Part shown: piece after piece, positions 1 to 8,400 of the stretch
How the letters are laid out: every line of letters begins with the position of its first letter
How positions within the stretch are numbered: position 1 is the stretch's first letter
Assembly: GCF_014204975.1 (NCBI RefSeq)
Contig: NZ_JACHMM010000001.1
Location: forward strand, 5,208,001 to 5,272,000
DNA length: 64,000 nucleotides
Direction of reading: 5' to 3'
Origin: Jiangella mangrovi
GTDB lineage: Bacteria; Actinomycetota; Actinomycetes; Jiangellales; Jiangellaceae
Notes under the pieces: generated by a model
The model's database searches: none
What the model was told of the DNA's origin: nothing
What the model saw: the letters and a program-made list of their open reading frames with translations, nothing else
Translations under genes and position numbers: made by a program

Positions 1-1
1 C

Positions 2-277
2 GGCGTCTCCCATTTCGCCGAGCTGAACCAGCGGTTCCACGACAGCCTCGTCACGTCCGACGACAGCTGGCTGTCGCGCATCGTCACGATGCTGCGGGTG
101 GCCTCGAGTCCCTACGTCGCGCTCTCGCTCCACGCGGTCCCCTCGCTGATGAAGGTCTCCAACGCCGAGCATCGCCGCATGCTGCGGGCCTTCATCGAGC
201 AGGACCTCGACGCCGCACGCGAACTGACGGTGCATCACCTCAGCTCGACCGTCGTCGCCCTCGAGGACCACTTGTGA
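2..277 (+). CDS. GntR-family transcriptional regulator, C-terminal part (5' end outside window)
   Basis: The reading frame is open from the window edge and ends with TGA at 275-277, giving 91 residues. It looks like the end of an FCD ligand-binding domain of GntR/FadR regulators: an ELNQRFHDSLV stretch followed by amphipathic helices and a closing HRRMLRAFIEQDLDAAREL helix, which is the usual last helix pair of that domain. The winged-helix DNA-binding part must lie upstream. The next gene is on the opposite strand and converges on it 66 bases away, so it says nothing about the target. The ligand cannot be inferred. Family call fairly sure. Confidence 0.7.
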   Translation, partial: GVSHFAELNQRFHDSLVTSDDSWLSRIVTMLRVASSPYVALSLHAVPSLMKVSNAEHRRMLRAFIEQDLDAARELTVHHLSSTVVALEDHL

Positions 278-343
278 CGACGACCGTGCCAAGCCGTTGC
301 TGCGGTGGCGCGCCCATCACCTGAGCGCGCCACCACCGCGAGG

Positions 344-898
344 TCAGCCGGAGGTGGCGGCGCGCCTGGGCAGCACCCAGCCCGGCCGCGGGAAGTGGCA
401 GGTGTACCCGTTCGGGTACTTCACCAGGTAGTCCTGGTGCTCGGGCTCGGCCTCCCAGAACGGACCGGCGGGCTCGATGGTCGTCACCGCCTTGCCGGGC
501 CACAGGCCCGAGGCGTCGACGTCGGCGATCGTGTCGCGGGCGACCTGCTCCTGCTCAGGCGTGAGCGGGAAGATGGTCGACCGGTAGCTCGACCCGAGGT
601 CGTTGCCCTGACGGTTCAGCGTCGACGGGTCGTGGATCTGGAAGAAGAACGCCAGGAGGTCACGATAGGTCGTCCTCGTGGGATCGAAGACGATCTCGAC
701 GGCCTCGGCGTGGCCTGGGTGGTTGCGGTAGGTCGCATGGTCGTTCTGACCGCCGGTGTAGCCCACGCGGGTCTCCAGCACGCCGGGCTGGCGGCGGATG
801 AGGTCTTCCATGCCCCAGAAGCACCCGCCGGCCAGCACGGCCGTCTCGGTGCCCGGGGTGCGCGTGATCTGTCCGGTGTCGTTGATCCCGCTGGTCAC
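344..898 (-). CDS. msrA: Peptide-methionine (S)-S-oxide reductase MsrA
   Basis: Reduces the S-epimer of methionine sulfoxide in proteins. The 184-residue product has the catalytic GCFWG motif (Cys26), followed by the GYTGGQ and HAEAVEI blocks typical of MsrA, and a Cys at 167 in YTCHFPRPG that may act as resolving cysteine. The GTG start at 898 overlaps the stop of msrB in a GTGA quartet, so the two are translationally coupled. It is the last gene of a leftward run (two oxidoreductases, msrB, msrA) that starts at a promoter carrying a TGGACT-type operator at 3433-3448. There is no signal peptide, so it is cytosolic. Confidence 0.95.
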   Translation of the reverse strand: MTSGINDTGQITRTPGTETAVLAGGCFWGMEDLIRRQPGVLETRVGYTGGQNDHATYRNHPGHAEAVEIVFDPTRTTYRDLLAFFFQIHDPSTLNRQGNDLGSSYRSTIFPLTPEQEQVARDTIADVDASGLWPGKAVTTIEPAGPFWEAEPEHQDYLVKYPNGYTCHFPRPGWVLPRRAATSG

Positions 899-1374
899 GA
901 TGCGTCCTCCTTCGTGCTGATGGTGTCGGCCGTGTCGAACAGCGCGCGGTACTCGCCGTAGCCCTCGGCCTCGAGGTCGGCGACCGGGATGAAGCGCAGC
1001 GCGGCCGAGTTCATGCAGTACCGCTGGCCCCCGGCCTCGGCCGGCCCGTCGTCGAACACATGCCCAAGGTGACTGTCGGCTCCGGCCGAGCGCACCTCCG
1101 TGCGCGTCATCCAGTGCGACCTGTCCGTCTTGGTGCGAACGGCGTCGGCCGCGATCGGCTTCGTGAAGCTCGGCCATCCCGTGCCGCTGTCGTACTTGTC
1201 GGTCGACGAGAACAGCGGCTGGCCGGAGACCACGTCCACGTAGAGGCCGGGCTCGTGGTGGTCCCAGTACTCGTTACGGAACGCCGGCTCGGTCCGGTCC
1301 TGCTGGGTGACGCGGTACTGGCTGTCCGTGAGGCGGCTCAGCGCCTCCGGGGTCTTGCTGTAGTCGTGTAGCAC
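895..1374 (-). CDS. msrB: Peptide-methionine (R)-S-oxide reductase MsrB (zinc-less type), copy 1
   Basis: Reduces the R-epimer of methionine sulfoxide. The 159-residue protein shows the SeIR domain: [32 protein letters not shown] and catalytic Cys120 in RYCMNS. The two CxxC zinc motifs of many MsrB proteins are absent (the first site reads [11 protein letters not shown]), so this is the metal-free form. The GTG start at 1374 has a strong GAGGAGG ribosome site 5 bases upstream. It overlaps msrA by 4 bases. A close paralogue lies at 40756-41223, also behind oxidoreductases in a unit with the same promoter-operator type. Confidence 0.95.
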   Translation of the reverse strand: MLHDYSKTPEALSRLTDSQYRVTQQDRTEPAFRNEYWDHHEPGLYVDVVSGQPLFSSTDKYDSGTGWPSFTKPIAADAVRTKTDRSHWMTRTEVRSAGADSHLGHVFDDGPAEAGGQRYCMNSAALRFIPVADLEAEGYGEYRALFDTADTISTKEDAS

Positions 1375-1462
1375 GATCCTCCTCTTCGAGCGTCGCTGGC
1401 TGCGGCGCCTACTGGAAGAACACCGCGGGGGTGCGTTTTGGTCCCGGGGCCGCCGCGAGACC

Positions 1463-2380
1463 TCACGGACGGACGCTGATGATCGTCTTCCCCTGGGGTC
1501 GCTGGGCAGGATTGAAGGCGGCGACGGCGTCGTCGAGGGACGCGACGGTGCCGATGTTCGTCCGCAGCCGCCCAGCCCGCACCCGCTGGACGATCTCACC
1601 CAGCTGCGCGCGATCGGCCTCGACGACGAAGTCGACCGCCAGACCGTCGGCCGGCTGCGCCTCGGGCGGACCGGCGATGGTCACCAGCATGCCGCCGGCC
1701 CGGACCAGGCCCGCGGACCGCTTCTGGATGTCGCCACCGATGACGTCGAAGACCAGGTCGACCTTGCCGGCGTCGTCCAGGGCCTCGGTGCCGAGGTCGA
1801 CGAACTCGTGCGCGCCGAAGTCGAGCGCGGCCTCCCGGTCGGCGGCACGTCCGGTACCGATGACGTAGGCGCCGGCCTCACGGGCCAGCTGCGTCACCAT
1901 GGAGCCGACTCCGCCGGCCGCGCCGTGCACGAGGACGCTCTGCCCCACCTCGAACCGGCCGTGCACGAACAGGCCCTGCCACGCCGTCAGACCCGAGATC
2001 GGCAGGCTCGCACCCACCGTGAAATCGACGTCGCCGGGCAGCGGCGCGAGGTTGCGCGCCTCGACCGCCACGTACTCGGCCAGCGTGCCGTCACGCGTCC
2101 AGTCCGTCAGCCCGAACACCCGCTGCCCCACCGACAGCCCCCTGGTGCCGTAACCGAGCGCGCTGACCACGCCGGCGACCTCATGCCCCGGGATCGACGG
2201 CGTCCGGTCACGGCCGAGCCGATCGGTCCAGGTCCCGGGCCACGTCAGCTCGCCCGGGGTGAATCCGGAGGCATGCACCCGAACGACGACGTCGTTGCCC
2301 GCCGCCTGCGGTTCCGGACGCTCCGCCAGCGTCATCCCGGCCGTTCCCGCAGCCTCGTCCGTCACCACGATCGCCTTCAT
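1463..2380 (-). CDS. NADP-dependent oxidoreductase, zinc-free MDR/quinone-reductase type (copy 1)
   Basis: Medium-chain dehydrogenase/reductase of the quinone oxidoreductase branch, 305 residues. It has an N-terminal GroES-like fold with [16 protein letters not shown], and a Rossmann domain with nucleotide-binding GAAGGVG at about 153-159. No structural zinc cysteines are seen. Such enzymes reduce quinones and alpha,beta-unsaturated carbonyls with NADPH; the substrate here is unknown. ATG at 2380 is preceded by AAGGAGGCG, which fixes the start over the longer open frame. It lies 67 bases downstream of a clearly homologous gene (2448-3392) and 88 bases before msrB in the same direction, so it is probably the second gene of a four-gene unit. 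Confidence 0.85.
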   Translation of the reverse strand: MKAIVVTDEAAGTAGMTLAERPEPQAAGNDVVVRVHASGFTPGELTWPGTWTDRLGRDRTPSIPGHEVAGVVSALGYGTRGLSVGQRVFGLTDWTRDGTLAEYVAVEARNLAPLPGDVDFTVGASLPISGLTAWQGLFVHGRFEVGQSVLVHGAAGGVGSMVTQLAREAGAYVIGTGRAADREAALDFGAHEFVDLGTEALDDAGKVDLVFDVIGGDIQKRSAGLVRAGGMLVTIAGPPEAQPADGLAVDFVVEADRAQLGEIVQRVRAGRLRTNIGTVASLDDAVAAFNPAQRPQGKTIISVRP

Positions 2381-2447
2381 GAGACGCCTCCTTGCATCGA
2401 AATCCTCGCGTGCTTGCACGACATCGTCGTCTCGTTCTCGAACGCTC

Positions 2448-3392
2448 TCACGGCCGCACGCGGATGACCGTCTTCCCCGTGACCCGCTCGGCCGGGTTGA
2501 GGGCCGCGACGGCGTCGTCGAGGGACGCGACCCGGCCGATGTTCGTCCGCAGCCGTCCCTCCCGCACCCGCTGGGCGATCTCGCCCAGCTGCGCGCGATC
2601 GGAGACCACGACGAAGTCGACCGCCAGACCCTCGGCGGGCCGCGCCTCGGGCGGACCGGTGACCGTCACCAGCATGCCGCCGGCCCGAACCAGGCCTGCC
2701 GAGCGCCGCCCGATGTCGCCGCCGAGGACGTCGAAGACCAGATCGACGCCGCCGACGTCCTCCAGCGCGTCGTTCTCGAGGTCGACGAACTCGTGCGCGC
2801 CGAAGTCGAGTGCGGCCGTCCGGCCGGAAGCGCGTCCGGTGCCGATGACGTGGGCGCCGGCCTGGCGGGCCAGCTGGGCCGCCATGGAGCCGACCACACC
2901 GGCCGCGCCGTGCACGAGGACGCTCTGCCCTGCCCCGAGGCGGCCGTGCTCGAACAGCCCCTGCCAGGCGGTCAGGCCCGCCATGGTGACGCCCGCGCCG
3001 ACCGTGAAGTCGATGTCGCCGGGCAGCGGCGCGAGGTTGCGCGCCTCGACGACCGTGTACTCCGCGAGGGTGCCGTCACGAGTCCAGTCCGTCAGACCGA
3101 ACACCCGCTGCCCCACCGACAGGCCGGTGGTGCCGTAGCCGAGGGCGGTGACCACTCCGGCCAGCTCGTGACCGGGGATCGACGGCGTCCGGTCGCGGCC
3201 GAGGCGATCGACCCAGGTCGACGGCCACTCCAGCTCGTTCCCGGTGAATCCCGACGCATGGACCTCGACGACGACGTCACCGTAGCTCGCGCCCTCGAGG
3301 CCGGCGAGCCTCTCCGCGTCCGGCTCGGGCCGCTCCACGAGCCTCATCCCGGCCGTTCCGGCGGCCTCGTCCGTCACCACGATCGCTTTCAT
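2448..3392 (-). CDS. NADP-dependent oxidoreductase, zinc-free MDR/quinone-reductase type (copy 2)
   Basis: Paralogue of the gene at 1463-2380, 314 residues, identical over long blocks including [11 protein letters not shown] and [16 protein letters not shown], with GAAGVVG at about 162-168. It differs by a small insertion near residue 30. ATG at 3392 has GGAGGCG upstream. It is the promoter-proximal gene of the oxidoreductase/msrBA unit. Its upstream region (3393-3617) is shared with a divergent TetR gene and holds two operator-like sequences, suggesting repression by that TetR. Likely role: NADPH-dependent removal of quinones or other reactive electrophiles (inferred from family and context). 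Confidence 0.85.
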   Translation of the reverse strand: MKAIVVTDEAAGTAGMRLVERPEPDAERLAGLEGASYGDVVVEVHASGFTGNELEWPSTWVDRLGRDRTPSIPGHELAGVVTALGYGTTGLSVGQRVFGLTDWTRDGTLAEYTVVEARNLAPLPGDIDFTVGAGVTMAGLTAWQGLFEHGRLGAGQSVLVHGAAGVVGSMAAQLARQAGAHVIGTGRASGRTAALDFGAHEFVDLENDALEDVGGVDLVFDVLGGDIGRRSAGLVRAGGMLVTVTGPPEARPAEGLAVDFVVVSDRAQLGEIAQRVREGRLRTNIGRVASLDDAVAALNPAERVTGKTVIRVRP

Positions 3393-3432
3393 CAGGCGCC
3401 TCCGCACGGCCCGAACCTAGTCTCCGCGGAAC

Positions 3433-3448
3433 TGGTCGGTCAAGTCCA
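3433..3448 (-). promoter_or_regulatory. Operator/promoter of the oxidoreductase-msrBA unit
   Basis: On the minus strand the site reads TGGACTTGACCGACCA, a degenerate form of the window-wide TGGACTATATAGTCCA palindrome. It contains a TTGACC -35 hexamer, followed after 18 bases by TAGGTT as a -10. The same arrangement, with the operator block and six flanking bases identical, recurs before the SDR gene at 38364-38379. Site seen; binding inferred. Confidence 0.55.
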
Positions 3449-3521
3449 CTTACACCTGTCGCGATGGTGCGGTCCGTCCCTGGCGTCGACCGGTAGACAC
3501 CGATCTACAGGGATCTCGATT

Positions 3522-3537
3522 GGGACTACTCAGTCCA
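3522..3537 (+). promoter_or_regulatory. TetR operator-like palindrome upstream of TetR copy 1
   Basis: GGGACTACTCAGTCCA holds the exact core GGACT-N4-AGTCC at 3523-3536. It lies 80 bases upstream of the GTG start of the TetR gene at 3618, in the divergent intergenic region shared with the oxidoreductase unit. Autoregulation of that TetR is the likely meaning. Confidence 0.6.
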
Positions 3538-3617
3538 CTATCGAGGCACGGGATCGCTGCGGGCGCGGAGCATCGGCGGACCGGCGTTCGATCGTTCGGG
3601 CCGGTAGCCTTGCGTGC

Positions 3618-4253
3618 GTGACCAGGTCGCAGAGCGCTGAAGAGGTGTCGAGGCTGACGCCGCGCGGCGCGGCGACGAGGCAGCGCATCATCGCGGCCGC
3701 GGCCGAGCTCATGTACGTGAAAGGGGTCAGCTCGACCACTCTGGACGAGGTCCGCGCGGCGAGTGGCACGAGCAAGTCCCAGCTCTACCACCACTTCGCC
3801 GACAAGGAGCAGCTCGTGCGCGCCGTGGTCGCACTGCGCGCGGAGCAGATCATCGAGCGCGAGCAGGCCGCGCTGCTACGCCTCAGATCGTTCAACGGGC
3901 TGCTGCGGTGGAGGGACGCTCTCGTCCAGCGCAACGCTCTGCAGAAGGGCGCGCACGGCTGCATGCTCGGCTCGCTCGCCGTCGAGGTGTCCGACCAGGA
4001 CGACGTCGCCCGATCGGCCCTGGCAGAGACCTTCGGCGAGTGGGAAGGGCTCATCGAAGCCGGCCTGCGCCGCATGCAGGAGGCCCGGACACTGGCCGCC
4101 GACGCCGACCCTCGGAAGCTCGCCACCGGGCTGATGGCAGCGCTGCAGGGCGGCTACCTCCTCGCCCAGGCCGCCCACGATACCACCCCGATGGAAATCG
4201 CGCTCGACCTGGCCCTCGACCACATCAGAACCCTCGTGGTGAAGCCGCAATGA
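3618..4253 (+). CDS. TetR-family regulator, copy 1 of three near-identical genes
   Basis: Repressor of 211 residues. The N-terminal HTH spans about residues 20-65, with recognition-helix region SGTSKSQLYHHFADKEQL. The C-terminal domain carries one cysteine, Cys115 in HGCMLGSLAVEVSD, aligning by eye with the reactive Cys106 region of E. coli NemR (GCLTVKLSAEV). The GTG start follows a 30-base segment shared with copy 2. Near-identical genes lie at 25146-25775 and 35751-36383. It is divergent from the quinone-reductase/msrBA unit with TGGACT-type sites in between. Inferred role: electrophile- or hypochlorite-responsive repressor of that unit and of other units bearing the site. Confidence 0.85.
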   Translation: MTRSQSAEEVSRLTPRGAATRQRIIAAAAELMYVKGVSSTTLDEVRAASGTSKSQLYHHFADKEQLVRAVVALRAEQIIEREQAALLRLRSFNGLLRWRDALVQRNALQKGAHGCMLGSLAVEVSDQDDVARSALAETFGEWEGLIEAGLRRMQEARTLAADADPRKLATGLMAALQGGYLLAQAAHDTTPMEIALDLALDHIRTLVVKPQ

Positions 4254-4310
4254 AGCCGTGATGAAGTCGCGGCCGGCCACACTCGCAGCACTCGACGAGA
4301 GGACGCTGCC

Positions 4311-5354
4311 GTGGCCATCAGTCACACCCGTCTCCGTGTCGCCTCAGCGCTGGTCCTCGCGGCGACGCTGACCTCGGCGCTGACCTCGGCGCCGGTCGCC
4401 GGCGCCGCGGAGGCGGCCGACGGGACCGATCCCCGTCCGCCGGTCGTGATCTTCGACTCGGACATGGACTTCGACGACGCGGCAACGCTCGCCTACCTGG
4501 CCCAGGAGGACCGGCTCGGCCGCATCGACCTGCGCGCCGTCACCGTGACCAACAACGGCAACGGCCTGCCGGGCCTGGCCATCCGGCACGCCCGCTGCCT
4601 GCTGCAGCGGCTCGGACTGCACGACGTCGCGGTGGCCGACGGATCCGACAGCGCCCCCAACGCCTTCCCCGCCGAGCTTCGCCAGACGTTCGACCGGGTC
4701 TTCGAGGACGTCCTCGCCGGCTGCACCGCCGGCGAGGAGCCGTCCCGGATCCGCGCACACGAGCTGATCCGCACGATCGTGACCCGGAACCCGTCCGCCC
4801 ACGTGATCGCCACCGGCCCGCTGTCCAACATCGCCGCGGCCCGGCTGCCACCTCACCGCGTCACCTCGATGGGCGGTGCGGTGCGGGTCGGCGGCAACCT
4901 GTGCTGCGGCACCCCGCCGGAGTTCGACGGAAGCCAGGAGTTCAACTACTGGATCGACCCGCCCGCCTCCCGGGCGGCGCTGCGCAGCCTGGCCCGGCTG
5001 GTCCCGCTCGACGCCACCAACGACGTCCCGATCACGCCGCAGTTCGTCCGACGACTCGGCGCCGAAGGCAGCACCCCCGCCGCCGAGATCGTGTTCGGGC
5101 TGGTCAGCCACCCCGAGGTCACGCCCCTGATCGACGCCGGAATCATGTCCTGGTGGGACCCGCTCACCGCGATGAGCGTCATCCACCGCGGCATCGTCAC
5201 CTTCGAGACGGGGCGCCTCGACGTCGTCACCACCGGCCCGCAGGCCGGGCGCACCGTGCTCTCCCCCACCGGCCGGCCGGTCGTGTTCGCGACCGCGGCG
5301 GACGCCGTGGACTTCGAGCACCGCTTCCTGACCACCCTCAACGGCGGGCGCTGA
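4311..5354 (+). CDS. Secreted nucleoside hydrolase-like protein
   Basis: Inosine/uridine-preferring nucleoside hydrolase fold, 347 residues. A signal peptide covers about residues 1-31 (charged start, hydrophobic LVLAATLTSALTS, then AGA). The calcium/ribose-binding aspartate motif DSDMDFDD is at 49-56, followed by ATGPLSNIA and MGGAVRVGGN, all placed as in the family. It would cleave N-glycosidic bonds of nucleosides outside the cell; substrate preference is not visible. The GTG start at 4311 has GAGAGGA upstream. It begins 57 bases after the TetR gene in the same direction but has no obvious functional link to it. It ends at a strong hairpin shared with the next, convergent gene. Confidence 0.85.
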   Translation: MAISHTRLRVASALVLAATLTSALTSAPVAGAAEAADGTDPRPPVVIFDSDMDFDDAATLAYLAQEDRLGRIDLRAVTVTNNGNGLPGLAIRHARCLLQRLGLHDVAVADGSDSAPNAFPAELRQTFDRVFEDVLAGCTAGEEPSRIRAHELIRTIVTRNPSAHVIATGPLSNIAAARLPPHRVTSMGGAVRVGGNLCCGTPPEFDGSQEFNYWIDPPASRAALRSLARLVPLDATNDVPITPQFVRRLGAEGSTPAAEIVFGLVSHPEVTPLIDAGIMSWWDPLTAMSVIHRGIVTFETGRLDVVTTGPQAGRTVLSPTGRPVVFATAADAVDFEHRFLTTLNGGR

Positions 5355-5375
5355 CCGCCGTCGTCGTGACATGGA

Positions 5376-5420
5376 CGAGCGTGGTGAGGCGACAGGGTGG
5401 TCGTCGCCTCACCACGCTCG
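5376..5420. terminator. Bidirectional hairpin terminator
   Basis: A perfect 18-bp stem (5376-5393 with 5403-5420; arms begin CGAGCGTGGTGAGGC) closes a 9-base loop. It sits between two convergent genes (stop 5354; stop 5431 on the other strand). There is no T-run, which is common for actinomycete terminators. Confidence 0.8.
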
Positions 5421-5430
5421 GGTCCCGGTG

Positions 5431-8400
5431 TTACGCCTCCTGCCTCATCCGTCGCCGGGCGAGGAGCAGGCCGAGTCCGCCTGCGACGATCAGCCCGCCC
5501 ACCAGGAGCATGCCCACGAAGCCGGCACCGGTGTCCGGCAGCCACGGGACGTCCGGCTCCGAGGGCTCGTCGGGCTGCGGCTCGTCCGGCGCCGCCGGGC
5601 TCATGGCGTGGAACGGGTCGCTGTCGCTGACCGTCCAGGGCCCGCCGGTCTCGGGGTCGGTCGCCAGCACCGGCAGCCCGTCCGGCCCGAGGGCCGGCTG
5701 GTCGGTCGGGTTGCCGTCCGCGTCGGGCGCCGGCGGCACGATCACCGCGTCCACCTCGACGTGGTCCTTGTGCTGCTGGTCCGGCGTCAGCGTCAGCTCG
5801 CCCTCGCAGAAGAACGACGCGCCGGGCGCGAACAGCACGCCCTCCGGGTTCTGCCAGGTGATCGAGCCGTCGACGACCCCGGCCGTGGTGCCGTCGGGGA
5901 ACTCGCAGCTGATCGACGACGGGTCGATGCTCGGCCCCAGGTCGGTGACGTCGCTGATGACGACGCTGGTGAGCCACGTCGCGCCGGTGTTGGTGACCAC
6001 CCACCGCACCTTCTGCGGCCCGGTGCTGGTGCCGTCGTCGTCGAGCGGGTAGTTCACCGCGAGCCCCGGCTCGTTGGCGTCCTGCTCGGCGTCCTCCAGC
6101 GGCTTGCCCGGCGTGGTCCAGGCACCGTCGCCGCCGACCTCGGGGTCGGGCCCGTTGCCGTCGTACTTGATGACCTGGATGTCGCCAGAGAAGGCGTTGT
6201 ACGGGTTGCTGGCGCCGACGTCCTCGCCGCCCGGGGTGACCGCCGAGACGCTGGCGATGTCACGGTGCGGGTCGGACTGGCCGTCGAGCTCCAGCTCCGC
6301 CGTGCAGGTGATCTCGTCGCCCGGCTGCCACGTCTCGGTGCCCGGCGCGAAGGTCGCCTCCCAGCGAACCGTCCAGGTCTTGGTCGACTCGTCGTACGTG
6401 CCGTCGGCCGAGGTCCCGTCCGGGAAGGCACAGGACATCGCGGTCGGCGCCGAGCCGGCCGTGGTGACGTCGGTCAGCACCACGTTGTGCAGCGCCACCT
6501 GGGACGGGTTGGTCGCGACCGTGATGATGGTGCGCGTCTCGCCGTCCGGGTCGTACACCGCTCCGGTCTCGGTGGTGTCGGCGTCGTTGACGATGGTGCC
6601 GTCCTGCCCGTCGCCCTTCACGATGTCGACGATGGTGGTCTGCGCGTGGAACGGGTCGTCGTCGCCGACCACGATGTCACTGACGACGGGGTTGCCCTCG
6701 TCGTCCGTGGCGTACTCGGGCACACCGTCCTCGTCGACGATGGGCTGGCCCTCGTCGTCGAAGAGCGGCTCGACGACAGTGCCGGTCACTTCGACGGTGT
6801 CGGCGTGCTGGGTGTCCTCCGGCAGGGTCAGGTCGCCGGTGCAGAAGAACGACGCACCGGGAGCCAGCGGCCCGGCCCACGGACCGGACTCGGTGAACGA
6901 GTAGTCGGCCGGCCCGCTCACGCCGGACAGGTCGCAGGTCCACGCACCGACGGCGGGTCCCGCGTCGGTGACGTCGGCCAGCGTGATCCCGGTCAGCCAG
7001 GTGCTGCCGGTGTTGGTGACCACCCAGCGCACGGGCTGCGCCTCGTCGACCGGGTAGTCGACCGCCGTGGCCGAGGTGTTGGCGTCCTGGGCCTCGTCGT
7101 CCAGCGGCTTGACCGGGATGACCCAGTCGGCCGGGCCCGAGCCGATCTCCGGGTCGGGCTTGTTCCCGTCGTACTTGATCACCTGGATGTCGCCCGTGTA
7201 GGCGTTGTAGGGATCGTCGTCCGACGGACCGTTGGGCACCTCCGGCAGCGGGTTCTCCGGGTCGCCGGGCACCCCCTCGGGCGTCAGGTTCGTCGTCACC
7301 GCGACCGTGTCGGAGTGCGGGTCGGCGGAACCGGCCAGCGTCAGCGTGGCGGTGCAGGAGAAGGTCTCCCCCGGCTGCCAGGCCACCGGGTCGTCGACGG
7401 CGAACGTGTCGGTCCAGTAGACCGTCCACGTCGTGCCGTCGAGCGTGCCGTCGGTGGGTTCGGTCCGGCCGGGGAAGACACACGACAGGCCGAGCACGGT
7501 CGTGTCCCCGGCGGTCAGGGCGTCGGTCACCGTCACGTTGTACAGCGGCACGAACCCGGTGTTCTCGAGGTTGATGACGACGTCACGGGTCTCGCCCGGA
7601 GCGTAGGCCTGACCGTCGTCCATGGTGTTCGCGTCGTTCGCGATGGTGTTGGTGGACGCGTCGCCGTCGCCCTTGACGATGCTGATGTCAGGGGTCTGGG
7701 CGTGGAACGGGTCGTCGTCGTCCACCACGATCTCGCTGGCGATGGGGCTGCCGTCGTCCTCCGTGGCGTACTCGGGCACGCCGTTCTCGTCGACGATGGG
7801 CTGGCCCTCGTCGTCGAAGAGCGGCTCGACGACCGTGCCGGTCACGGCGACGGTGTCGTCGTGCTGGGTGTCGGCCGGCAGCGTCAGCGGACCGGTGCAG
7901 AGGAACGAGGCGGACGGCGCCAGCGGCCCGGCCCACGGACCGGACTCGGTGAACGAGTACGACTCGGGGCCGCCGACACCGGACAGGTCACACGTCCAGG
8001 CGCCGACGTCCGGGCCCGAACCCGTCGCGTCCGCCAGCGTGATCGCGGTGAGCCAGGTGCCACCGGTGTTGGTGACCACCCAGTCGACCGGCTGCTCCGC
8101 GTCGGCCGGGTAGGTGACGGCGGTCTCCCAGGTGTTGGCGTCCTGCGCCTCGTCCTCCAGCGGCTTCGCCGGGACGACCCAGCTCGCCGGGCCGGTGCCG
8201 ATCTCCGGGTCGGCCTCGTTGCCGTCGTACTTGATCACCTGGATGTCGCCCGTGTAGGCGTTGTAGGGGTTGTCGTCGGACGGACCGTCCGGCGTCTCCG
8301 GCAGCGGGTTCTCCGGGTCACCCGGCACCCCCTCCGGCGACAGGTTCGTCGTCACCGTGGCGATGTCCGAGTGCGGGTCGGCGGAACCGTCCAGCGTCAG

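Noticed and set aside
1375..1462. Separate regulated promoter for msrB/msrA
   Set aside because: The 88-base gap has no TGGACT-type site or convincing -35/-10; read-through from the upstream oxidoreductase unit is simpler.
2259..3617. Plus-strand frame extending upstream of TetR copy 1
   Set aside because: It is antisense to the two oxidoreductase genes; TetR homology begins at the GTG 3618, and the copies at 25 and 36 kb share that start.
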